Below are positions 57,188 to 64,000 of a stretch of 64,000 bases of DNA, one piece after another. A program made the translations under genes and the position numbers. The notes beneath the pieces were generated by a model. It did not search any database and was not told the DNA's origin. It saw only the letters and a program-made list of their open reading frames with translations. Source of the DNA: RGIG9041 sp045593905. Lineage in GTDB: Bacteria; Bacillota; Clostridia; Oscillospirales; QAKW01. The first letter of the stretch is position 1, and each line of letters opens with the position of its first letter. The stretch lies in contig JAZNXL010000069.1 in assembly GCA_045593905.1 (NCBI GenBank), positions 1 through 64,000 on the forward strand. Direction: 5' to 3'.

Positions 57188-57877
57188 ATGGCTAAAGAAC
57201 TTATTTACAGAGGAAAAACAAAAGACGTATTCGCGCTTGAAAACGGTAACTACCTTCTCAAGTTTAAAGACGACTGCACAGGTAAAGACGGCGTGTTTGA
57301 CCCCGGCGAAAACTCAGTTGGTCTTACAATTGACGGTGTGGGTGATGTTAACCTCAGAATGTCAATTTACTTTTTCGAAAAGGTAAACGCTGCCGGCATT
57401 AAAACACACTACGTTAGCGCCAACCTTGACGACACAACAATGGAAGTTTTACCTGCAAAGCCTTTTGGTAAAGGCCTTGAAGTTATCTGCCGTTACAAAG
57501 CAGTAGGCAGCTTTTTAAGACGCTACGGTGAATACTGTAACGAAGGTGACGACCTTCCCGCTTACGTTGAAACAACATTTAAAAACGACGAAAAGGGCGA
57601 CCCGCTCGTAACAAAAGACGGTCTTGTTGTTCTTGGCGTTATGACCGAAAAGCAATACGACGACGTTAAGACTATGACACAGCAAATTACAAAAATCGTT
57701 GCTGACGACCTTAAAGAAAAAGGCCTTGATATGTACGACATCAAGTTTGAGTTCGGTTACGACGAGAACGGCGAGGTTATGCTCATTGACGAAATCGCAT
57801 CAGGTAATATGCGTGTTTACAAAAACGGCGAATACATTGACCCGATGACACTTTCAAAGCTCTTCTTTGCTAAATAG
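57188..57877 (+). CDS. purC: SAICAR synthetase
   Basis: A 229-aa ligase that joins CAIR and aspartate. Motifs are LIYRGKTKDVFALENG, FKDDCTGKDG, NSVGLTIDGVGD, EVICRYKAVGSFLRRYG and LIDEIASGNMRVY, the last holding metal-binding residues. It starts 34 bp after purE with AAAGGAG upstream. Length is typical of the bacterial stand-alone form. Confidence 0.97.
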   Translation: MAKELIYRGKTKDVFALENGNYLLKFKDDCTGKDGVFDPGENSVGLTIDGVGDVNLRMSIYFFEKVNAAGIKTHYVSANLDDTTMEVLPAKPFGKGLEVICRYKAVGSFLRRYGEYCNEGDDLPAYVETTFKNDEKGDPLVTKDGLVVLGVMTEKQYDDVKTMTQQITKIVADDLKEKGLDMYDIKFEFGYDENGEVMLIDEIASGNMRVYKNGEYIDPMTLSKLFFAK

Positions 57878-57888
57878 GGAGATTTGAT

Positions 57889-59310
57889 ATGGGAGGTTTT
57901 TTTGGCGTGGTTTCAAAAGAAGACGCAATATCTGACGTTTTCTTTGGAACCGACTACCACTCGCACCTTGGCACACGCCGCGGCGGTATGGCAGCATACA
58001 ACAGCGAGATTGGTTTACAAAGAGAAATACACAATATTCAAAACTCACCCTTTAGAACAAAGTTTGAGAATATTTTTGACGAGATGCACGGCACCTCTGC
58101 AATTGGCGTTATAAGCGACTTTGACCCGCAGCCGCTGTTAATACGCGGTCGGCTCGGCAAGTACGCAATATGCGTTACAGGTGTTATTAACAATTCTGAA
58201 GCACTTATTGAAAAGTACTTGGCATCGGGCGGTCAGTTTAATGCAATGACAAGCGGTAACGTAAACTCAACCGAGCTTATTGCCGCGCTCATTAACCAAA
58301 AAGACAGCTTTGCCGAGGGCATTAAGTTTGCACAAGACAACATTGAAGGCACTGCATCAATACTAATTTTAAAAGAGGGCGGAAACCTTATTGCAGCTCG
58401 CGACAAGCTCGGAAGACTGCCCGTTGCCATTGGCAAGAGCGAAAACAAATACGCTGTTGCGTTTGAATCGTTTGCCTACAAAAAACTCGGCTACGACGAC
58501 GTAAAAGAACTTGGACCGGGCGAGGTTGTTGAGCTTACACCCGATAGTATGACACAGCTTGTTGCTCCCGGTGAAAAAATGCGTATGTGCGCGTTTTTAT
58601 GGACATATTACGGCTTTCCCACCTCTACCTACGAGGGCGTTAACGTTGAAATGATGCGTTACAACAACGGCAAAATTTTAGCAAGAAGCGACGCTGAACG
58701 CGGGCTTGCACAAGACGTTGACTATGTCGGCGGTGTGCCTGACTCGGGTACCCCGCACGCAATCGGCTACTCAAACGCATGCCACAAGCCGTACGCACGT
58801 GCATTTATAAAATACACACCAACCTGGGCTCGAAGCTTTACACCTTCAAACCAAAACCAGCGCCAACGTGTTGCAAAAATGAAGCAAATACCTGTTCACG
58901 AAATTATAAACGACAACAAACTGCTTTTTGTTGACGACTCAATCGTGCGCGGCACACAGCTTAAAGGCACCGTTGACTTTTTATACGACCACGGCGCAAA
59001 AGAGGTGCATATGCGCTCTGCCTGTCCGCCCATTATGTATAACTGCAAGTTTTTAAACTTTTCACGCTCAAACAACGAAATGGAGCTTATTGCAAGACGC
59101 ACCATTATGGAGCTTGAGGGTGAGGAGGGCTTTAACCACCTCGAAGAATACAGCGACGGCACAACCAAACGCGGCAAGCGCCTTAGAAAATCAATTTGCG
59201 ACCAGCTCGGCTTTACTACTCTCGACTTTCAGTCGCTTGAGGGTATTATTGAAGCAATAGGCATTGACGAGTGCAAGCTCTGCACTTATTGCTGGAACGG
59301 AAAGGAATAA
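57889..59310 (+). CDS. purF: Amidophosphoribosyltransferase-family protein
   Basis: A 473-aa enzyme for the first committed purine step, making phosphoribosylamine from PRPP and glutamine. The start MGGFFGVVSKEDA has Gly-Gly-Phe-Phe where the usual PurF has a Cys nucleophile after propeptide or Met, so glutaminase activity is in doubt. The N-terminal Ntn domain is followed by the PRTase core: GVPDSGTPHAIGYSN, KLLFVDDSIVRGTQLKG (PRPP loop), and Cys-containing C-terminus SACPPIMYNCKFLNFSRS and CKLCTYCWNG. The gene sits between purC and purM in frame with the operon. Confidence 0.85.
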   Translation: MGGFFGVVSKEDAISDVFFGTDYHSHLGTRRGGMAAYNSEIGLQREIHNIQNSPFRTKFENIFDEMHGTSAIGVISDFDPQPLLIRGRLGKYAICVTGVINNSEALIEKYLASGGQFNAMTSGNVNSTELIAALINQKDSFAEGIKFAQDNIEGTASILILKEGGNLIAARDKLGRLPVAIGKSENKYAVAFESFAYKKLGYDDVKELGPGEVVELTPDSMTQLVAPGEKMRMCAFLWTYYGFPTSTYEGVNVEMMRYNNGKILARSDAERGLAQDVDYVGGVPDSGTPHAIGYSNACHKPYARAFIKYTPTWARSFTPSNQNQRQRVAKMKQIPVHEIINDNKLLFVDDSIVRGTQLKGTVDFLYDHGAKEVHMRSACPPIMYNCKFLNFSRSNNEMELIARRTIMELEGEEGFNHLEEYSDGTTKRGKRLRKSICDQLGFTTLDFQSLEGIIEAIGIDECKLCTYCWNGKE

Positions 59311-59315
59311 AAACT

Positions 59316-60359
59316 ATGATTACACAATCTAAATCAGACAGCTACGCTGCTGCAGGCGTTGATATTACTGCAGGCTACAAAGCAGTTGAACTTATGAAAA
59401 AGCATATTAAAACCACACTTACATCGGGTGTTGTATCTGATGTTGGCGGTTTTGGCGGTCTTTTTGAGCTTGACCTTACAGGCATTACCCGCCCTGTACT
59501 CGTAAGCGGTACCGACGGCGTTGGCACAAAGCTTAAGCTCGCTTTCTTAATGGACAAGCACGACACAGTCGGTATTGACTGCGTTGCTATGTGCGTAAAC
59601 GACATTATCTGCTGCGGCGCAAAACCGCTCTTCTTTTTAGACTATATTGCCTGCGGCAAAAACGTGCCCGAAAAAATTGCTGACATTGTAAAAGGCGTTG
59701 CAGACGGCTGCGTGCAGTCGGGCGCGGCTTTAATCGGCGGCGAAACTGCTGAGATGCCCGGCTTTTACCCGGTAGACGAATACGACCTTGCAGGCTACTG
59801 CACAGGCGTTGTTGACAAAGCAAAAATTATCGACAACAACTCAATGCGCGAGGGCGACGTTATTATTGCGCTCCCCTCAAGCGGTGTTCACTCAAACGGC
59901 TTTTCGCTCGTTAGAAAAGTGTTCGACGTTGAAAACGCAAACATTAAAGAGCCTGTTGCCGAGCTTGGCGGCAAGTCAATTGGCGAAACTCTTTTAACAC
60001 CTACCAAAATTTATGTAAAGCCCGTACTTAAACTCATTGACGAGGTTAAGGTAAAAGGTATTTCGCACATTACAGGCGGCGGCTTTTACGAGAACATCCC
60101 AAGAAGCATCCCCGAAGGCTTTGGCGCAGTAATCAACAAGGCTGACGTTCGCGTGCTCCCTATCTTTAAGCTTTTGGCAAAAACAGGTAACATCAGCGAG
60201 CACGATATGTTCAACACCTTCAATATGGGCGTTGGTATGAGCATTGTTGTTGCAAAACAAGATGCAAACAAAGCACTTTCAGTTTTAAAAGACGCAGGCG
60301 AAGACGCTTACGTTATCGGCGAAATCGTAAAATCAGACGAAAAGGTAATACTTAAATGA
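59316..60359 (+). CDS. purM: Phosphoribosylformylglycinamidine cyclo-ligase (AIR synthetase)
   Basis: A 347-aa ATP-dependent enzyme that closes the imidazole ring. Motifs are SYAAAGVDITAGYKAV, LVSGTDGVGTKLKLAF, CVNDIICCGAKPLFFLDY, GGETAEMPGFY and HITGGGFYENIPR. The ATG at 59316 has AAAGGA upstream, 5 bp after the purF stop. Its stop overlaps purN by 4 bp. Confidence 0.97.
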   Translation: MITQSKSDSYAAAGVDITAGYKAVELMKKHIKTTLTSGVVSDVGGFGGLFELDLTGITRPVLVSGTDGVGTKLKLAFLMDKHDTVGIDCVAMCVNDIICCGAKPLFFLDYIACGKNVPEKIADIVKGVADGCVQSGAALIGGETAEMPGFYPVDEYDLAGYCTGVVDKAKIIDNNSMREGDVIIALPSSGVHSNGFSLVRKVFDVENANIKEPVAELGGKSIGETLLTPTKIYVKPVLKLIDEVKVKGISHITGGGFYENIPRSIPEGFGAVINKADVRVLPIFKLLAKTGNISEHDMFNTFNMGVGMSIVVAKQDANKALSVLKDAGEDAYVIGEIVKSDEKVILK

Positions 60360-60952
60360 TAAACATTGCAGTTTTAGTGTCGGGCGGCGGCACAAACCTA
60401 CAGGCGCTTATTGATGCCGAAAACTCACGCCTTATAACAAGCGGTAAAATTTCGCTTGTTATCTCAAACAACAAAAACGCATACGCGCTCGAGCGCGCAA
60501 AAAACGCGCGTATTAAAACCGAGGTGGTTTTAAAATCGGAGTGCGGTAGCAGCGCAGAGTTTGAGCAAAAAATAAAAGACCTGCTTTATGAAAACGACAT
60601 TGACGTTATTGTTCTTGCAGGGTTTATGTCAATTCTTTCAGAGGACTTTACTTTAAGCTTCCCCGAGCGCATAATCAACGTTCACCCCTCGCTTATACCG
60701 TCCTTTTGCGGTAAAGGCTATTACGGACTAAAGGTACACGAGGAGGCGCTTAAAAAAGGCGTTAAGGTAACAGGCGCTACCGTGCATTTTGTAAACGAAA
60801 TTCCCGACGGCGGAAAAATCATTATGCAAAAGGCGGTTGAGGTGCAAGATACCGACACACCCGAAATACTGCAAAAGCGCGTTATGGAGCAGGCGGAGTG
60901 GATAATACTCCCCCGCGCCGTAGAGCAAGTTTGTAAAAATTTAAAGGATTAG
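60356..60952 (+). CDS. purN: Phosphoribosylglycinamide formyltransferase
   Basis: A 198-aa folate-dependent GAR transformylase. Motifs are IAVLVSGGGTNLQALID, LAGFMSILSEDF, ERIINVHPSLIPSFCG with catalytic Asn/His, GATVHFVNEIPDGGKIIMQ with the catalytic Asp. It overlaps purM by 4 bp. Confidence 0.97.
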   Translation: MINIAVLVSGGGTNLQALIDAENSRLITSGKISLVISNNKNAYALERAKNARIKTEVVLKSECGSSAEFEQKIKDLLYENDIDVIVLAGFMSILSEDFTLSFPERIINVHPSLIPSFCGKGYYGLKVHEEALKKGVKVTGATVHFVNEIPDGGKIIMQKAVEVQDTDTPEILQKRVMEQAEWIILPRAVEQVCKNLKD

Positions 60953-60963
60953 GTACAAAGACT

Positions 60964-61683
60964 ATGGATATTTATAAAATCAACGACATTGCAAAGCTTA
61001 TTGAGGGCAACTCATACGTTGGCCGCGGTATTGTAATAGGCAAACCCGCCGACGGCAAAAAAGCCTGCTCTGCTTACTTTATAATGGGCAGAAGCGCAAA
61101 CAGCCGTAACCGCGTATTTACCGAGCGTGATAATGCTGTATTTACCGAGCCGTTTGATGCCACAAAGGTAGAGGACCCCAGCCTTATCATTTACGCCGCT
61201 ATCCGCGAGCACGAAAACAAGCTTATTGTTACAAACGGCGACCAGACCGATACAATATGGAACGGTCTTAAAAGCGGTATCGCGTTTGAAAACGCACTAA
61301 AAACCCGCGAGTTTGAGCCCGATGCTCCCAACCTTACCCCAAGAATTAGCGGTATGCTCACCTTTGACCAAAACGACTTTACCTATAAAATGAGCATTTT
61401 AAAAAGCGCTGATGCCAAAGGCACCGCTTGTAACCGCTACACCTTTAGTTACCCCGCGCTTGCAGGTCTTGGTCATTTTATTCATACCTATGTTTGCGAC
61501 GGCAACCCCATTCCTACATTTCAGGGTGAGCCTGAGCGCGTAGCGATTGGTAACGATATTGATGAGTTTACAAACTCGCTTTGGAACGCACTCGATAAAG
61601 ATAACAAAATCTCGCTCTACGTTCGCTACACCGACCTTGAAACAGGAAAAATAGAAAAACGACTTATAAACAAAAACAAATAA
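60964..61683 (+). CDS. IMP cyclohydrolase, PurO-like
   Basis: A 239-aa protein of the archaeal-type IMP cyclohydrolase family (PurO fold, Ntn-like), which closes FAICAR to IMP. Typical blocks are GNSYVGRGIVIGKPADGK, AYFIMGRSANSRNRVF, and FEPDAPNLTPRISGML. It replaces the N-terminal cyclohydrolase half of the usual bacterial PurH; the formyltransferase half is the next gene. It starts 11 bp after purN with weak ribosome binding (AAGG of AAAGGATTAGG). Confidence 0.9.
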   Translation: MDIYKINDIAKLIEGNSYVGRGIVIGKPADGKKACSAYFIMGRSANSRNRVFTERDNAVFTEPFDATKVEDPSLIIYAAIREHENKLIVTNGDQTDTIWNGLKSGIAFENALKTREFEPDAPNLTPRISGMLTFDQNDFTYKMSILKSADAKGTACNRYTFSYPALAGLGHFIHTYVCDGNPIPTFQGEPERVAIGNDIDEFTNSLWNALDKDNKISLYVRYTDLETGKIEKRLINKNK

Positions 61684-61693
61684 GGAGCAGGCT

Positions 61694-62878
61694 ATGAAAG
61701 AATTTGAACTTAAATACGGCTGTAACCCCAACCAGAAGCCGTCAAAAATATATATGAAAGACGGCAGCGAGCTTCCTATTGAAATTTTATGCGGAAGACC
61801 GGGTTACATTAACTTTTTAGACGCGTTTAACAGCTGGCAGCTTGTAAAAGAAATTAAAGAGGCAACAGGTATGGTTGCAGTAACCTCTTTTAAGCACGTA
61901 AGCCCCACCTCAGCCGCAGTTGGCAAAAAGCTTTCAGATACACTTAAAAAAGCTTGCTTTGTTGACGATATTGACGGTCTTGACGAATCACCCCTTGCCT
62001 GCGCTTATGCAAGAGCAAGAGGCACCGACAGAATGTGCTCGTTTGGTGACTGGGTAGCGCTCTCTGACGTTTGCGATGAAGTAACAGCGCTTTTAATCAA
62101 GCGCGAGGTATCTGACGGCGTTATCGCTCCCGGCTACACACCCGAAGCACTCGAAATTTTAAAATCAAAGCGCAAAGGCAACTACAACATTGTTAAAATT
62201 GATGCCGATTACGTACCCGAGGTACAAGAAACAAAATACGTTTTTGGCATTACCTTTGAGCAAGGCAGAAACAACTTTAAAATTAACAAAGAGCTTTTAT
62301 CAAACGTTGTTACCAAAAACAAGGTGCTTTCAGACGATGCAATCACCGACCTTATAATTGCGCTTATTACACTTAAATATACACAGTCAAACTCGGTTTG
62401 CTACGCAATCGACGGTCAGGCTATCGGCGTTGGCGCAGGTCAGCAATCGCGTATTCACTGCACACGCCTTGCAGGTACAAAGGCTGACACCTGGTTTTTA
62501 CGTCAGCACGAAAAAGTTTTAAACCTTCCGTTTAAAGACACACTCGGCAGACCCGACCGCGACAACGTAATCGACGGCTACATTAACAAAAACGAAGAAG
62601 ACGTTTGCGCCGACGGTATCTGGCAAAAATACTTTACAAAACAGCCCGAGCCTTTAACCGATGCCGAGATTAGAGCATACCTCGACTCAATCGACGGTGT
62701 TTCATGTGCATCGGATGCGTTCTTCCCGTTCTCTGACAACATTGAGCGTGCAAAGCGCAGCGGCGTTAAGTACGTTGCACAGCCCGGCGGTTGTATCCGT
62801 GACGACCTTGTTATTGAGTGCTGCGATAAATACGATATGGCTATGGCATTTACAGGTATGCGCCTGTTCCACCATTAA
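61694..62878 (+). CDS. AICAR formyltransferase, stand-alone PurH C-terminal type
   Basis: A 394-aa enzyme that formylates AICAR (ZMP) using 10-formyl-THF. Motifs of the AICARFT domain: ELKYGCNPNQKPSKIYM, GRPGYINFLDAFNSWQLV, VTSFKHVSPTSAAVG with the catalytic Lys-His, IGVGAGQQSRIHCTRLAG, and the C-terminal YVAQPGGCIRDDLVI. The MGS-type cyclohydrolase domain of bifunctional PurH is absent. Its substrate ZMP is the precursor of the riboswitch ligand upstream. AAGGAG precedes the ATG. Confidence 0.94.
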   Translation: MKEFELKYGCNPNQKPSKIYMKDGSELPIEILCGRPGYINFLDAFNSWQLVKEIKEATGMVAVTSFKHVSPTSAAVGKKLSDTLKKACFVDDIDGLDESPLACAYARARGTDRMCSFGDWVALSDVCDEVTALLIKREVSDGVIAPGYTPEALEILKSKRKGNYNIVKIDADYVPEVQETKYVFGITFEQGRNNFKINKELLSNVVTKNKVLSDDAITDLIIALITLKYTQSNSVCYAIDGQAIGVGAGQQSRIHCTRLAGTKADTWFLRQHEKVLNLPFKDTLGRPDRDNVIDGYINKNEEDVCADGIWQKYFTKQPEPLTDAEIRAYLDSIDGVSCASDAFFPFSDNIERAKRSGVKYVAQPGGCIRDDLVIECCDKYDMAMAFTGMRLFHH

Positions 62879-62893
62879 TGAGAGGTTAGTTTA

Positions 62894-64000
62894 ATGAGAA
62901 TACTTGTTGTTGGCGGCGGCGGACGCGAGCACGCCATTATCAAAAAAATTAAAGAAAACAAACAGGTAACCGAAATATTTGCACTGCCCGGCAACGGCGG
63001 TATGGCAAACGATGCAACGCTTGTTAACATTTCGGCAACCGACATTGAAAAAATTGTAGATTTTGCAAAAACCAACCAAATCGACTACGCGGTTGTAGCA
63101 CCCGACGACCCGCTAGTGCTGGGTTGTGTAGACCAGCTTGAAAAAATAGGTATCCCCTGCTTTGGTCCAAAGGCTAACGCCGCAATTATTGAAGGCTCAA
63201 AGGTTTTTTCAAAAAACCTTATGAAAAAGTACGGTATCCCCACCGCGCGCTACGAGGTGTTTGATAACGAGCAAAAGGCTCTTGAATATCTTGAAAGCGC
63301 GCCTATTCCTACAGTTATTAAGGCTGACGGACTTGCGCTTGGCAAGGGCGTTATAATTGCAACCACACGCGACGAGGCTAAACAAGCGGTAATTTCGATT
63401 ATTCGCGACAAAATGTTTGGAAAAAGCGGTGACAACATTGTAATTGAAGAGTTTTTAGAGGGCCCCGAGGTATCAGTACTCGCCTTTACCGACGGCAAAA
63501 CCTTAAAGCCGATGGTATCGTCAATGGACCACAAGCGCGCAGGCGATAACGACACAGGCCTTAACACAGGCGGTATGGGCACAATAGCACCCAACCCCTA
63601 CTACACAAGCGATGTAGCAAAAGAGTGTATGGATAAAATTTTTATCCCCACAATCAACGCTATGAACGCCGAGGGCAGAACCTTTAAGGGCTGTTTATAC
63701 TTTGGTCTTATGATTACAAAGGACGGCCCCAAGGTAATTGAGTATAACTGCCGTTTCGGTGACCCCGAAACTCAGGTTGTGCTTCCGCTTTTAAAAAGCG
63801 ACCTTTTAACTATAATGATGGCTACCACAAACGGCACACTCGACAAAACCGAGGTTGAGTTTAAAGACGAGTGCGCATGCTGTGTTGTAATGGCATCAAA
63901 GGGCTACCCTGTAAGCTACCAAAAAGGCTTTAAAATGGATATTCCCCAAGCGATAGCAGATAACGTTTACGTTGCAGGCGCAAAGCTCGAGGGCGAAAGC
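62894..64000 (+). CDS. purD: Phosphoribosylamine--glycine ligase, 3' end outside window
   Basis: At least 369 codons of GAR synthetase, an ATP-grasp enzyme that joins phosphoribosylamine and glycine. Motifs are ILVVGGGGREHAIIKKI, VVAPDDPLVLG, PTVIKADGLALGKGV, DNDTGLNTGGMGTIAPNPYY and VIEYNCRFGDPETQVVLPLL. GAGG lies about 8 nt before the ATG and 15 bp after the AICARFT stop. The frame is open to the right edge; about 50 residues are missing compared with the family length. Confidence 0.97.
   Translation, partial: MRILVVGGGGREHAIIKKIKENKQVTEIFALPGNGGMANDATLVNISATDIEKIVDFAKTNQIDYAVVAPDDPLVLGCVDQLEKIGIPCFGPKANAAIIEGSKVFSKNLMKKYGIPTARYEVFDNEQKALEYLESAPIPTVIKADGLALGKGVIIATTRDEAKQAVISIIRDKMFGKSGDNIVIEEFLEGPEVSVLAFTDGKTLKPMVSSMDHKRAGDNDTGLNTGGMGTIAPNPYYTSDVAKECMDKIFIPTINAMNAEGRTFKGCLYFGLMITKDGPKVIEYNCRFGDPETQVVLPLLKSDLLTIMMATTNGTLDKTEVEFKDECACCVVMASKGYPVSYQKGFKMDIPQAIADNVYVAGAKLEGES

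Overview
The window looks like a chromosomal segment of an anaerobic, moderately low-GC Clostridia-type Bacillota (an Oscillospiraceae/Ruminococcaceae-like gut bacterium is my guess). Reasons: canonical sigma-A promoters (TTGACA-N17-TATAAT), purine-rich ribosome binding sites, an rplS leader and ZTP riboswitch of Firmicutes type, a flippase-mazG-HU-rqcP cluster like the Bacillus yabM-yabN-yabO block, a TAXI-type TRAP transporter, and a three-subunit flavoprotein/iron-sulfur complex resembling the electron-bifurcating transhydrogenase of acetogens. No rRNA, phage, transposase, CRISPR array or resistance gene was seen. There is one tRNA (Leu, anticodon UAG).

Layout. 1-3254 (minus): TAXI-TRAP receptor and fused permease (runs off the left edge), separated by a MITE-like element. 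3343-3709: promoter, tRNA-Leu 5' fragment, 180-bp insert, intact tRNA-Leu, terminator. 4477-9170 (minus): five-gene operon aldolase, AI-2E-type permease, FkbM methyltransferase, MltG, YaiI-type protein. 9234-11889 (minus): rpsO-pnp. 11976-16052 (plus): YigZ-family gene, then response regulator, sensor kinase, HtrA. 16079-20150 (minus): MFS carrier, degenerate DUF3810 membrane protein, DegV. 20219-21148 (plus): class II aldolase. 21374-27018 (minus): rplS; ddl-murI-DUF1934-argS; AGCS symporter. 27029-31596 (plus): tadA, a four-helix-bundle cassette, zinc-ribbon protein, flippase, mazG, HU, rqcP. 31762-39988 (minus): phosphodiester glycosidase, MraY/WecA-family transferase, trpS, HAD phosphatase, StnABC-like complex. 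40267-46658 (plus): gdhA, a small island bounded by a duplicated gdhA 3' end, queuosine-precursor transporter, HAD phosphatase, tex. 46917-53550 (plus): pyk and argCJBDF. 53702-56383 (minus): argGH. 56463-64000 (plus): ZTP riboswitch and purECFMNO-purH'-purD, with purD cut by the right edge.

How the genes work together. Two complete biosynthetic blocks dominate the right half. argCJBDF and argGH converge and together make arginine from glutamate; both promoters have an ArgR-box-like AT-rich sequence over the -10. The pur operon follows a ZTP riboswitch and terminator and makes IMP with a split PurH (PurO-like cyclohydrolase plus stand-alone AICAR formyltransferase). GdhA supplies glutamate, and the StnABC-like complex would balance NADH, NADPH and ferredoxin.

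The unexplained content is intergenic. Four repeat families, all without a transposase here, recur next to gene ends: (B) two ~275-bp MITE-like elements with AGGTTAAAAGG termini and an internal stem that covaries between copies, one of which supplies the last codons of tex; (A) five ~140-bp two-hairpin elements with compensatory stem changes; (C/D) arrays of micro-palindromes with constant linkers and different cores, two of which flank the four-helix-bundle gene; (T) near-identical terminators with a TTTCG-type loop. A 64-bp duplication of the gdhA 3' end bounds an AT-rich island that looks like an integrative-element remnant.
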